In this document: positions 6,938 through 15,882 of the stretch, piece after piece | Layout: each line of letters opens with the position of its first letter | How positions within the stretch are numbered: position 1 is the first letter of the stretch | Notes under the pieces: model-generated | Told to the model about the DNA's origin: nothing | Database searches by the model: none | The model's input: only the letters and a program-made list of their open reading frames with translations | Source of the DNA: a virus | Virus record (IMG/VR): IMGVR_UViG_3300042898_006144 | Location: 1-26,496 of that record | Strand: one strand, 5' to 3' | DNA length: 26,496 bases | Position numbers and translations under genes: made by a program

Positions 6938-9900
6938 ATGCCTACTGATGTCATCATAGACCCTAGTACAGGTCAGATATATTGGAACGATAGTGCTGTA
7001 TCAGCACAGTCGATTTCTATTAAGGGTGATGCTCAGAACACAATTTCCATAGTAGGTTATTCTGGTTCTTTTTCTCCTGGTTCTGCTCCAGGTGGAGCAA
7101 CAACATTAGCAACATTTACCGATAATAGTGGTACTGATGCCCTCATACCTGGTACTAATGGATATGATCTAGGAAAAGATACAGCGAGATGGAGATTGTT
7201 TGCCACTTCAGGTGCTTTTTCTGGTGAAGTCAATATTGCTTCTACTACACAATCAACGTCATTATTATCTGGCGCAATTAAAATTCAGGGTGGTTTGGCA
7301 GTAAGCTCTAATGCTTCTATAGGTCAAACATTATTCTTTTACAACCCATCAAATGCACTTTTTACTGCATTTAGAGCAGGAGCAGCAGCTGCTTCAACCA
7401 CTTATACCTTACCAACAAACTCTCCACAGTCTTCTGTAGGAACATCAGTATTGTCATCAACAATTGCTGGTGTGATGAGTTGGGTGCCTTTAGCTTCTAG
7501 TGGATCAGGATCATCTGAAGTATATACAGGTGCTCTTTATGACGTAGCGTATTTTGCTGCAGCAGGTGCCACAGTTCAAGGCTCGTCCACATTAATTAAC
7601 AACACTGCATCAGGGCAAGTAAAAATCAGCCATACAACTGCATCATTTGGCACATCTTCAGGAGCGCTTCAAGTTGCTGGTGGCGTGGGTATTAGTGGTA
7701 GGCTCTCATTTAATCAAGCATCATTTGGCACTACTGGTATCACCACAGTGCCGACAATGGCTATGATTGGTCAAACTGGTGACCCAATTTTTCTATCAGT
7801 TTTGGAAGACAATTCTATAGTATTTGAAGGCTCACAAGGACAATTATTTTCAATCAGCCCCAATTTATCTACTGGCTATATTTGGGCAGTTAATGATATT
7901 TCTGGTATTCCTTTATTAAGAGCTAATGTTTCAGGAAATGTTTTTATAAATGAATTTGGTGGACTTGTAGGCTTAGGACATACAAATCCAGCTTATAAAT
8001 TTCATGTAAGGGGTTCATCAGCTTTTGCAACTACAAATGGTGCAAGTGCTATCAGTTTCTTATTTGATAATATAAGTGCTCCGGGAAGTAATACTTTTCA
8101 AATTAAATCTGCTAACTCTATACAGCTTTATAATTCTGCAGATACTTTCTACACAGCACTAAAATCAAATGCTTCAACTAACGTAACATATACTCTTCCA
8201 GCAACAGATGGTTCAAATGGTCAAGCTTTAACAACCAACGGATCTGCAACCTTATCATGGACGACGATTTCAGGTGGATCAGGGGGAGGAGGAACGGGCG
8301 TACAACCAGGTGGAGAATTTGAGATTGCCTATTATGCTTCAACGGGTTCATCTGTAGTAGGGTCTTCAACTTTCAAAAATGATACGACAGCTGCAAAAGT
8401 ATCTGTAACTCATACAACTACATCGATATCTTCGTCTACGGGAGCTTTAGTTGTTTCAGGTGGAGTCGGTATTGGTGGAAGTTTATGGGTATCTGGCATT
8501 GGTGCTAGTATCAGTGGTGTTAGGCTTTCACACAGTATCGCATATGGATCATTCGTAGGTAATGTTACTGGAAATGTATCTGGAACTGTAACAGGCAATG
8601 TTCAAGGCAATGTTACTGGCAATGTTTCTGGTACAGTTACTGGAAACGTTCAAGGCAATGTGACAGGTAACGTATCAGGGACAGTCACTGGAAATGTTCA
8701 AGGTAACGTCACTGGTAATGTTTCTGGAAATTTGACCGGAAATGTAACAGGCTTAGCTACCACTAGTAATAACATTCAAGTTGCAATTGGCGCAGAAAAC
8801 TTAAGTCATACTTTACTATTTACAAGACCAACAAGTACAGTTTCAGGCTCAGGTGGCATAGCAGTTTCAAATGACCTAACACTGTTCTTTAATCCAAGCA
8901 CTGAAATTTTATCAGTTTCTGGATTAGCTGTTACTTCCGCATTAAATTCAATTTCTTCTACAACTGGAGCCCTTAATGTTGTGGGTGGTGTTGGAGTTGG
9001 GCAATCTGTTTCAATACGTGGAAGTTTACAAATGTTTAGTGCATCAAATTACACTGCATTTGTAAGCGGAGCAACAGCAAACACAACTTACACTCTTCCA
9101 GTAAACACTCCTCAGTCTTCTGCTGGAACTTCAGTTTTATCTTCTACAATTGCTGGTGTAATGAGCTGGGTGCCTCTCGCATCTTCATCAGGATCTGGTC
9201 TAGCAACTACTGCTAATAATATTTATGTAAATATACTAGGTAATCCAAACGTTTTTCATCCATTATTGGTAACTCCGGCTCAGTTGTCAGCGGGTTCTGC
9301 AGTTTCAGCAAATGGAACTTTACTTTATAACCCATCTACTGATTATCTTCACACACCTGGCTTAGCAGTTACATCTGGTCTTGATTCAAGTAGTACAACT
9401 ACAGGAGCTCTTCAAGTAAGAGGTGGAATCGGAGTAACAGGCACAGGATATTTTGATGTTGTAAGAACAAGAGCAATAGTCACAACAGGTGATGTGACAA
9501 TTGCTGGAAATTTAGCAGTAAATGGTTCTACAATTGACTTTGGTAATGCAACTACAGATTCTATTTCATTTATAGGAAGAGTAGACACCGACGTAGATCC
9601 AATAGCTACTAATACTTATGATTTAGGTGAAAGCAGCTTAGTATGGAAAAATGTTTCTATTGGAAGCTCAGTAATTTTCTATAATACGAGTAATGCAAAT
9701 ACCTTAGGATTCAGAGCTGGAGCTTCTGGAGCAAGTCTTATTTATGTTTTACCAATAGATACTCCTAATGCAGGGCAAGTATTAGCTGCCTCAGCTGCTT
9801 CCGGCGGTGTAGTTACATTATCTTGGGAAGATGATCAAACTGGCGCTCCTGCAGGTGGAATTACTACTCTTAATACTCTTACTGCTGCATCTCAATCTTT

Positions 9901-11716
9901 TCAAACTGGTACAACTGGCACTGATTTTGCAATTTCTTCTGCAACATCAACCCATACATTTAATTTACCAGATGCCAGTGCTACTGCAAGAGGTGTTATT
10001 ACAACAGGCGCTCAAACAATAGCTGGTTCAAAAACATTTAGTTCAGCAATTTTAGGTAATGTTTCAGGCAATGTTACAGGAGGCGTTTCTGGAAATGTAA
10101 CTGGTAATGTCACAGGTAATGTTTCAGGCAATGTTACTGGCGGAGTATCAGGTAACGTTACTGGAAACTTAACAGGAAACGTTTCAGGTAATGTTACAGG
10201 TGGAGTATCAGGAAATGTAACTGGAAACATGACTGGTAATGTTTCTGGAAATGTTACAGGTGGTGTGTCAGGAAATCTTACTGGAAATGTAGTTGGTATT
10301 GCAATAACTGCTGGAAGCACTCACGTTAGTATTGCTTCTGCAGCAACTGCTCACGCTATTACAGTAGTTCCAACAACTTCCGCTCAAGTAACTGTTGGAA
10401 TTGGTCAATCTATTGTTAGTGGTGTCACTGTCTTAGCTAGTACAGGTGTTATAACTGCTGGAGGTTTCTCAGGTAATGTAACAGGAACCGTATCGGGAAA
10501 TGTTACAGGCAATCTTTCAGGTTCTGTTACAGGTAATGTCCAAGGTAATATTACAGGTAACGTATCAGGTACAGTAACTGGAAACGTACAAGGCAACGTC
10601 ACTGGTAATGTTTCTGGAACGGTAACTGGAAATGTTCAAGGTAACGTCACAGGTAATGTTTCTGGTAACCTTACTGGTAATGTAACTGGATTAGCCACTA
10701 CTAGTAATAACATTCAAGTTGCAATTGGATCTGAAAACTTAAGTCACACATTATTATTTACAAGACCATCAAGCACTGTTTCTGGTTCAGGTGGAATTGC
10801 AGTATCTCAAGATTTAACTTTATTCTTTAACCCATCTTCAGAAATTTTATCTACTTCAGGGTTGGCTGTTACTTCAACCACTAATTCTATTTCTTCTACA
10901 TCAGGTGCTTTAATTGTCACAGGTGGAGCAAGTGTTGGCCAATCTCTTTCAATTGGTGGTCGTTTACAGCTATTCAATTCTTCATTAAGCACTGCATTTG
11001 TAAGTGCTCAAGCTGGTGTCAACACTACATATACCCTGCCTACAACATCTCCAGCAGCAACAGGAACTTCAGTATTATCATCTACAATGGCTGGAGTTAT
11101 GTCTTGGGTCCCTTTAACTTCAACTGTTGGGGGAAGTGGTACGCCTGGTGGAAGTAATAAACAAATTCAATATAATAACGCTTCTTCATTTGGGGGAGCT
11201 GCTGGATTTGAATATACAACAGGTGGTATAGCAATTACTGTTGGATTCTTTGCTCCATCTGGTCTTGGTTACACTTCAGGTCTTTGGGTCAACGCAATAA
11301 ATGGCTCAACAACAAGAATTGGTATTGGTCTTTCCAATCCACAATTTGAATTAGAAATCTTAGGTGAACTTTCTGCTACAAACAAAAGCTTCGTAATCAA
11401 CCACCCAACAAAGTCTGGATTAAAACTAAGATATGGTAGTTTAGAAGGCCCAGAAAACGGTGTGTATGTTCGTGGAGAATTAAAAGGAACTAATATAATT
11501 GAAGTTCCTGATCACTGGGTTGGACTTGTGCATGAAGATTCTTACACTGTTCACCTTACTCCTATTGGTAAATACGCTCAGCTTTATGTTGAAAAAATTG
11601 AAAATTACAATGTTTTTGTAGCTGAGAATAATAACTCCTATATACATTGTTATTATAGTGTTTGGGCTGAAAGAAAAGATATACCTAAACTAGTCACAGA
11701 ATATGAGGCACAGTAA
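6938..11716 (+). CDS. Second giant tail-fibre protein
   Basis: 1592 residues, preceded by AAGGAA. The N-terminus has the fibre entry TDVIIDPSTGQIYWNDSAV and NGYDLGKDTARWRLF (residues 69-90), a [YF]-D-L-G-x-x-x-x-x-W motif usual in phage fibres and seen again as TYDLGESSLVWKNV near residue 890. Middle modules such as TYTLPTNSPQSSVGTSVLSS occur three times. Three tetrapeptide arrays lie at about residues 541-604, 1040-1118 and 1179-1250; two of them use a V-Q-G variant unit (GTVTGNVQGNVTG). The cap (KSFVINHPTK, YGSLEGPENGVYVRG, IIEVPDHW) spans about 1480-1592. It shares architecture with the 1672-residue fibre but not the same modules, so the two may form different fibres or parts of one composite fibre. 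The next LamG gene starts at the base after its stop. Confidence 0.85.
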   Translation: MPTDVIIDPSTGQIYWNDSAVSAQSISIKGDAQNTISIVGYSGSFSPGSAPGGATTLATFTDNSGTDALIPGTNGYDLGKDTARWRLFATSGAFSGEVNIASTTQSTSLLSGAIKIQGGLAVSSNASIGQTLFFYNPSNALFTAFRAGAAAASTTYTLPTNSPQSSVGTSVLSSTIAGVMSWVPLASSGSGSSEVYTGALYDVAYFAAAGATVQGSSTLINNTASGQVKISHTTASFGTSSGALQVAGGVGISGRLSFNQASFGTTGITTVPTMAMIGQTGDPIFLSVLEDNSIVFEGSQGQLFSISPNLSTGYIWAVNDISGIPLLRANVSGNVFINEFGGLVGLGHTNPAYKFHVRGSSAFATTNGASAISFLFDNISAPGSNTFQIKSANSIQLYNSADTFYTALKSNASTNVTYTLPATDGSNGQALTTNGSATLSWTTISGGSGGGGTGVQPGGEFEIAYYASTGSSVVGSSTFKNDTTAAKVSVTHTTTSISSSTGALVVSGGVGIGGSLWVSGIGASISGVRLSHSIAYGSFVGNVTGNVSGTVTGNVQGNVTGNVSGTVTGNVQGNVTGNVSGTVTGNVQGNVTGNVSGNLTGNVTGLATTSNNIQVAIGAENLSHTLLFTRPTSTVSGSGGIAVSNDLTLFFNPSTEILSVSGLAVTSALNSISSTTGALNVVGGVGVGQSVSIRGSLQMFSASNYTAFVSGATANTTYTLPVNTPQSSAGTSVLSSTIAGVMSWVPLASSSGSGLATTANNIYVNILGNPNVFHPLLVTPAQLSAGSAVSANGTLLYNPSTDYLHTPGLAVTSGLDSSSTTTGALQVRGGIGVTGTGYFDVVRTRAIVTTGDVTIAGNLAVNGSTIDFGNATTDSISFIGRVDTDVDPIATNTYDLGESSLVWKNVSIGSSVIFYNTSNANTLGFRAGASGASLIYVLPIDTPNAGQVLAASAASGGVVTLSWEDDQTGAPAGGITTLNTLTAASQSFQTGTTGTDFAISSATSTHTFNLPDASATARGVITTGAQTIAGSKTFSSAILGNVSGNVTGGVSGNVTGNVTGNVSGNVTGGVSGNVTGNLTGNVSGNVTGGVSGNVTGNMTGNVSGNVTGGVSGNLTGNVVGIAITAGSTHVSIASAATAHAITVVPTTSAQVTVGIGQSIVSGVTVLASTGVITAGGFSGNVTGTVSGNVTGNLSGSVTGNVQGNITGNVSGTVTGNVQGNVTGNVSGTVTGNVQGNVTGNVSGNLTGNVTGLATTSNNIQVAIGSENLSHTLLFTRPSSTVSGSGGIAVSQDLTLFFNPSSEILSTSGLAVTSTTNSISSTSGALIVTGGASVGQSLSIGGRLQLFNSSLSTAFVSAQAGVNTTYTLPTTSPAATGTSVLSSTMAGVMSWVPLTSTVGGSGTPGGSNKQIQYNNASSFGGAAGFEYTTGGIAITVGFFAPSGLGYTSGLWVNAINGSTTRIGIGLSNPQFELEILGELSATNKSFVINHPTKSGLKLRYGSLEGPENGVYVRGELKGTNIIEVPDHWVGLVHEDSYTVHLTPIGKYAQLYVEKIENYNVFVAENNNSYIHCYYSVWAERKDIPKLVTEYEAQ
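8558..8749 (+). repeat. Tetrapeptide array with V-Q-G variant, copy 1
   Basis: An in-frame 12-base unit array in the second giant fibre encodes G-N-V-[ST], G-T-V-T and G-N-V-Q in a repeating order (GNVTGNVSGTVTGNVQ). The Gln-containing unit is absent from the first giant fibre. The array leads into the duplicated 145-residue module starting at 8750. Confidence 0.85.
8750..9187 (+). repeat. Duplicated fibre module, copy 1
   Basis: About 145 residues from GLATTSNNIQVAIG to SWVPLASS. The second copy at 10688-11122 has the same order: GLATTSNNIQVAIG, HTLLFTRP, STVSGSGGIAVS, DLTLFFNPS, SGLAVTS, TYTLP, AGVMSWVPL. Many synonymous and some amino-acid differences show the duplication is not recent. 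A shorter third relative (FRAGAAAASTTYTLP to SWVPLASS) lies near 7368-7500. Confidence 0.85.
10055..10293 (+). repeat. Tetrapeptide array with G-G-V units
   Basis: The second array of the second giant fibre has a higher-order 20-residue period (GNVSGNVTGGVSGNVTGNVT). It has no Gln units and ends in VVGIAITAG. It lies between the YDLG module and the second copy of the V-Q-G array. Confidence 0.85.
10472..10687 (+). repeat. Tetrapeptide array with V-Q-G variant, copy 2
   Basis: Same unit order as the array at 8558-8749 (G-T-V-T, G-N-V-Q, G-N-V-T, G-N-V-S). It is followed by the second copy of the GLATTSNN module, so array and module were duplicated together. Confidence 0.85.
10688..11122 (+). 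repeat. Duplicated fibre module, copy 2
   Basis: Paralog of 8750-9187, about 145 residues, starting GLATTSNNIQVAIGSENLSH and ending MSWVPLTS. It is followed directly by a Gly-rich linker and the region leading to the C-terminal cap. Confidence 0.85.
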
Positions 11717-12385
11717 ATGGGAACTCAAACTGGTCCTGGTGTATTTTGGTGGGACACTTTTGATACATTATTTGATCCTTCTAGTTTAATAAGTTATCCA
11801 GGCTCAGGTCTAATTTTATATAATCCTTTAAAGTATAAAGGTTTTTCAGATTGGACAATGACTGATGCTACAAATTTAGTTGCTGGTTCAGGAATTTCTA
11901 AATATGTAAAACAAATTACTAAACAACAATTTTCTCAAAGAATAGAGCAAACTGGAAATGAAGGTAGTGATAAATATACATTTATTATGATATACAGACA
12001 GCCTTCTGCAGCAGCTTATAGCACAATTATTCAATGGAATTCTAATAATTTAACTTTTTATGGCTTAACTAATGGTGAAATACAAATGAGACACCATAGT
12101 GTTGATTTTGCAACAAGCGGTTTAGCTATGACAGACGATAGATGGAGACATTATGCTTTTACTCGTTCTGGTACAGCTGCAACAATGTATGTCAATGGTA
12201 GTTTGTTTACTACTTTTACAGGTTTATCTGGGAATAATTCAAATGCAACGGACACTAAAGTTTTTGATTATGAAGGTTGCGATGGAGCCATGGGACAACT
12301 TTGGTTCAATATGGGGCAAGCAATAACAGCAGCTCAAGTAAGAGAACATTATCGTGCTTTTAGAGGAAGGTTTGATATTCAATAA
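11717..12385 (+). CDS. LamG-like lectin, putative tail adhesin (divergent member)
   Basis: 222 residues, starting at the base after the giant fibre stop. The N-terminus differs from its paralogs (W-W-D-T-F-D-T-L-F-D in place of DGLVxxxDAANxRS), but SYPGSGLILYNPL aligns with the SYxGSG stretch. The LamG core is clear: DRWRHYAFTRSGTAATMYVN near residues 140-160, and the C-terminal AAQVREHYRAFRGRFDIQ matches the array end motif. There is no signal or membrane segment. I infer a phage surface sugar-binding protein with a ligand different from its neighbours. Confidence 0.75.
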   Translation: MGTQTGPGVFWWDTFDTLFDPSSLISYPGSGLILYNPLKYKGFSDWTMTDATNLVAGSGISKYVKQITKQQFSQRIEQTGNEGSDKYTFIMIYRQPSAAAYSTIIQWNSNNLTFYGLTNGEIQMRHHSVDFATSGLAMTDDRWRHYAFTRSGTAATMYVNGSLFTTFTGLSGNNSNATDTKVFDYEGCDGAMGQLWFNMGQAITAAQVREHYRAFRGRFDIQ

Positions 12386-13071
12386 TGGCACTTGGACACG
12401 CACCATCAATAGTCATGAATGGTTTAGTAGCTTATATGGATGTAGCAAATACAAGATGCTACCCTGGTTCTGGTTCAAATATAACTGACTTAATAAATTT
12501 TACTGCAAGCACAGGCGCAAGTGCAATACAAATTTCAGCTATTGGTGCAACATTTGGTACTAATAAAAATACAAGTGTTGGTACAGATGCAACAGTGTCA
12601 AACACTAGTTACAGCAAATGTTGTTGGTTTAACTTAGATGATGTAACAACTTTTCAGCCATTAATTTGTGGAACTAATTCGATGAGACATTGTATGTGGA
12701 TGAATAAAACAGCTAATTTAACTGCAAGTCATTCAAATACTTCTGCATTTTCTTCTCCAACTTTTACAAGTATAGCTGGGACAACAACATTATCAACCGG
12801 AATTTGGTATTTTGGTGCAGTTACTTATTCTAGCACTACTGGTTTTAATATTTATTTGAACAATAGAAGAGATCAAACATCTGCAACTACTCAAACATTT
12901 GGTCAATCAAGTACTACAAATTATTTTGGATTTTTTGGAGATTTTTTTACTTCTCCAGCATTACCAAATTTAAATGGCATTATGGGTCCTTCAATGTATT
13001 ATAATAGAGTCTTATCAGCTGCAGAAATAATACAAATATACAATGCTACAAAGAAGAGGTATGGATTCTGA
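12385..13071 (+). CDS. LamG-like lectin, putative tail adhesin
   Basis: 228 residues. The start overlaps the previous stop (TAATG) and its stop overlaps the next start (TGATG). The N-terminus (PSIVMNGLVAYMDVANTRCY, then PGSGS) and the end (YYNRVLSAAEIIQIYNATKK, then RYGF) are the array signatures. Core strand GIWYFGAVTYSSTTGFNIYL lies near residues 138-157. It has several Cys and Trp residues (KCCWFN, HCMWMN) not shared by the other copies. The ligand is unknown; the role is inferred from fold and position. Confidence 0.78.
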   Translation: MALGHAPSIVMNGLVAYMDVANTRCYPGSGSNITDLINFTASTGASAIQISAIGATFGTNKNTSVGTDATVSNTSYSKCCWFNLDDVTTFQPLICGTNSMRHCMWMNKTANLTASHSNTSAFSSPTFTSIAGTTTLSTGIWYFGAVTYSSTTGFNIYLNNRRDQTSATTQTFGQSSTTNYFGFFGDFFTSPALPNLNGIMGPSMYYNRVLSAAEIIQIYNATKKRYGF

Positions 13072-13736
13072 TGGGAATTGCATATAATACCTCAATAGTT
13101 CCTGATAATTTAGTTTTGCTATTTGACGCTGCTAATATGAGATCATATGCGGGAAGTGGTAATACATGGGTTGATTTGGCCAGATCAAACACAACTGCTA
13201 GCTTAGTTGGAATTACTCTAGTAGGTTCTGGTGTAACGTCAGCTTTAAATTTCAATGGATCATATACTGCTCCTTTAGCAAATGTAGGAAGCTTGCAATA
13301 CAGTACTGGGCCAAGAACAATTTTAGCTTGGGTGTACCCTACAGCAATAGCTGGATGGAATCAGATATTTGGATTTGGAACAGCTACAAGTAATCATGCA
13401 AGCGGTTTAGCAATTGCTGATAACGGAAAATGGGCAACTTATCAGCATAACGTAGCAGGATATTCAGCAAATACTAGCGCTGCAACCAATATTTGGGCAC
13501 ATTTGGCTGTCACACAATCTACTTCTGGTTGGAAATTATATTTAAATGGCGCTTTAGATAATAGTGGTGGCAATCAGATAACAGTTTCTCAAGGAGCTGC
13601 TTATATCGGTGGTAGTTTTCAAGATACTGAAAAATTTGTTGGAAGAATTGCTCAGGTGCTTTTTTATAACAAAGAACTTACGGCTGCAGAAATTAAACAA
13701 AATTATCACGCTACTAAAAAAAGGTATGGCTACTAA
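13071..13736 (+). CDS. LamG-like lectin, putative tail adhesin
   Basis: 221 residues, the most typical member of the array. N-terminus NTSIVPDNLVLLFDAANMRS followed by YAGSGNTWVDL, which keeps the TWxDL stretch usual in phage LamG proteins. Core: TILAWVYPTAIAGWNQIF near residues 83-100, and NIWAHLAVTQSTSGWKLYLN near 141-160. End: FYNKELTAAEIKQNYHATKK then RYGY. It is coupled to both neighbours by one-base overlaps. Confidence 0.82.
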   Translation: MGIAYNTSIVPDNLVLLFDAANMRSYAGSGNTWVDLARSNTTASLVGITLVGSGVTSALNFNGSYTAPLANVGSLQYSTGPRTILAWVYPTAIAGWNQIFGFGTATSNHASGLAIADNGKWATYQHNVAGYSANTSAATNIWAHLAVTQSTSGWKLYLNGALDNSGGNQITVSQGAAYIGGSFQDTEKFVGRIAQVLFYNKELTAAEIKQNYHATKKRYGY

Positions 13737-14479
13737 TGGGACACTATTTCAATCCAAATATACCAAAAGATAGTTTACATTGGATTGTTGATGCCTTAAA
13801 TATTAGATCTTATCCAGGCACAGGAACATTGTGGAAGAATGCAGTTTTTCCAAATGTAAATGATTTGACCAATACAAACACGCCAACATTTAGTTCAGCA
13901 GGCGGAAGTACTAATTTTACATATAACGGATCTACACAATATTCCGTTAATTCATCACTAATAAACCCAGTAAACATTCAAGGCCCACTTACAGTTAATG
14001 TAATTTTTTCTCCAAGTACTCTTACAGGCGCACAAAATGTTTTTGCTATTGTCAACAATGGAGCTAGCCAAAGTCTTCAAATTGGATTTGATGGAACGAC
14101 AGGAGCAATTTGGAAATTTGGCGGTACTGCATTACTTAATTACACTTATGCAGGAGTTGGAACAGTGTGGCATATTACCTATTCATGTGACGGTTCAAAT
14201 AATTCTAAAGTTTACATAAATGGTCAATTGCATGCTTCTGGGACAGTTGCAACAAACACTGGAACCCCAACAACATACACAGTAGGTTCATACCATACAG
14301 GATCTGGTCAATTTTTAAACGGTAAAGTTTATTATGTTTCAATACATAAGCAAGTTCATACAGATAATGAAGTGGCAGATACTTGGCATGCCCTCAAAAG
14401 AAGATTTGGATATGCTGGAATAGGTACTAATCCTACAGGCGGCCCTACGATTGGCGATCTTGTTGGAGGGCCTGAATAA
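13736..14479 (+). CDS. LamG-like lectin with short C-terminal extension
   Basis: 247 residues. The LamG domain runs from PNIPKDSLHWIVDALNIRSY to WHALKRRFGY. A Gly/Pro-rich extension of about 21 residues (AGIGTNPTGGPTIGDLVGGP) follows, which no other member has. Core strand TVWHITYSCDGSNNSKVYIN lies near residues 143-162. The extension may be a linker or attachment peptide. The start overlaps the previous stop (TAATG). Confidence 0.78.
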   Translation: MGHYFNPNIPKDSLHWIVDALNIRSYPGTGTLWKNAVFPNVNDLTNTNTPTFSSAGGSTNFTYNGSTQYSVNSSLINPVNIQGPLTVNVIFSPSTLTGAQNVFAIVNNGASQSLQIGFDGTTGAIWKFGGTALLNYTYAGVGTVWHITYSCDGSNNSKVYINGQLHASGTVATNTGTPTTYTVGSYHTGSGQFLNGKVYYVSIHKQVHTDNEVADTWHALKRRFGYAGIGTNPTGGPTIGDLVGGPE

Positions 14480-14491
14480 TGGAGAAATATT

Positions 14492-15163
14492 ATGGGTAGC
14501 GGAATAGGGCCTATTGGACAAGCAATTGATAGTGTGCTTATAAGAATTGATGCATTAAATTCAAGGTCATTTTCTGGTGTTGGAAATACAATTAAATCAT
14601 TAATTGGTGGAGATGTATTAAATCAAACTTCAGTAACTATAAATTCTTTTGGTGGTGAAACTGCTTTTGTGTTTGGACAATCTGGAGCATTTGTAACATC
14701 ATCAAAAAATACTGGAGTTTCTGGTGCATCAAGTAGAACAATGGCCGCTTGGGTCAAATTTGGAAAAAAAGCTTCTCAAGGTGTTATGAGTACAGGAGCA
14801 AATGGTGCTGGTACTGGAATGGCTTTAGAGACATCATCTACCGTTTGGACTCTTTCTATAGGCAATTCAGGTACTGCAACCACTGTAACATATAATCTTC
14901 ATCAATGGTATTACGCAGCTTATGTAAGTGAGCAAACTTCAGGCTCAACTCATAATATAAAGCTATATATCAATGGGGGGCTTGCTCATACTGCTATTGC
15001 TACAGGTATCAATCTAACAAACAGTTCATTGAAAATTGGCTTTAATAATAGCGCTATTGGAATTAGTGGTCAGATTTCAAGAGCTAATTTTTACAATAAA
15101 GCTTTAACTGCTAGAGAAATACAAAAAAATTATTGGAATTACAAATCAAGGTACGGGCTTTAA
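14492..15163 (+). CDS. LamG-like lectin, putative tail adhesin
   Basis: 223 residues. GGAG about 8 bases upstream supports the start; with the member at 15167, it is one of the complete LamG genes not fused to its upstream neighbour by a one-base overlap. N-terminus DSVLIRIDALNSRSFSGVGN, core TMAAWVKFGKKASQGVMSTG and QWYYAAYVSEQTSGSTHNIK, end FYNKALTAREIQKNYWNYKS then RYGL. It has no signal peptide or transmembrane segment. Confidence 0.78.
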   Translation: MGSGIGPIGQAIDSVLIRIDALNSRSFSGVGNTIKSLIGGDVLNQTSVTINSFGGETAFVFGQSGAFVTSSKNTGVSGASSRTMAAWVKFGKKASQGVMSTGANGAGTGMALETSSTVWTLSIGNSGTATTVTYNLHQWYYAAYVSEQTSGSTHNIKLYINGGLAHTAIATGINLTNSSLKIGFNNSAIGISGQISRANFYNKALTAREIQKNYWNYKSRYGL

Positions 15164-15166
15164 ATT

Positions 15167-15853
15167 ATGGGGCAAAAAGGCGGACCAAATATACCATCAG
15201 AAAATAATATTTTCATGATTGATAGTAAAAATCCTAGATCCAAAATCAATTCTTTAATTTCAGTAATTTCAAATGCTCTTTCAACTGTTACTGGCACAAC
15301 CATAGCTGGCTCTGGATATTCATCTGCTTATACTTTTTCTGCTTCAACAAATAATATAAATTTTGCAGATCTTGCTTTATTGAAATTAACAAGCCAAATA
15401 ACAATTTCTTCATGGATTTATCCTAATTCATTCGGAGGAGGAAGTGCCGGAAGAATTTATGATAAATGGAAGACCACTTTTCCACAGACAGGTTATGCTT
15501 TTTTTATTGATAATGTTGTAGGTGTAAACTCTATTTCTTTTGGTACAGGCTTCCTTGTTAGTACAACTATTGCAAGAGTTAATAACGCAATTGACCTAAA
15601 TACTTGGCAGCATATGGCGGTTGCATTTAGTGGAACTGCTTGTACATTTTATAAAAATGGTTATTCTATTGGTACGGTGACAGGATTAACTGCTCCAGTG
15701 AGTGGTACAGAAAATGCATTGATTGGTAATAATTCAGGCAACGTAAACTATTTTGACGGAAAAATTGATAATTTAAAAATTTACTCAAGAGGTTTGACAT
15801 CTACTGAAATAAACAGAATTTACACTTCTACAAAATCAAGGTATGGATTGTAA
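15167..15853 (+). CDS. LamG-like lectin, putative tail adhesin (last of array)
   Basis: 228 residues. The N-terminus is NIPSENNIFMIDSKNPRSKI. Core ITISSWIYPNSFGGGSAGRI lies near residues 82-101 and TWQHMAVAFSGTACTFYKNG near 145-164. It ends IYSRGLTSTEINRIYTSTKS then RYGL. W-Q-H-M-A-V-A-F is the canonical LamG W-h-H-h-A strand. The candidate late promoter follows its stop directly. Confidence 0.8.
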   Translation: MGQKGGPNIPSENNIFMIDSKNPRSKINSLISVISNALSTVTGTTIAGSGYSSAYTFSASTNNINFADLALLKLTSQITISSWIYPNSFGGGSAGRIYDKWKTTFPQTGYAFFIDNVVGVNSISFGTGFLVSTTIARVNNAIDLNTWQHMAVAFSGTACTFYKNGYSIGTVTGLTAPVSGTENALIGNNSGNVNYFDGKIDNLKIYSRGLTSTEINRIYTSTKSRYGL

Positions 15854-15854
15854 A

Positions 15855-15867
15855 AAATATTTTATAA
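15855..15867 (+). promoter_or_regulatory. Candidate phage late-promoter motif, second copy
   Basis: AAATATTTTATAA, identical to 761-773, begins two bases after a LamG stop and 16 bases before the next fibre start at 15883. GAGAGA at 15872-15877 is a possible ribosome site between the two. The context is the same as for the first copy. Confidence 0.38.
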
Positions 15868-15882
15868 TATAAGAGAGATACA

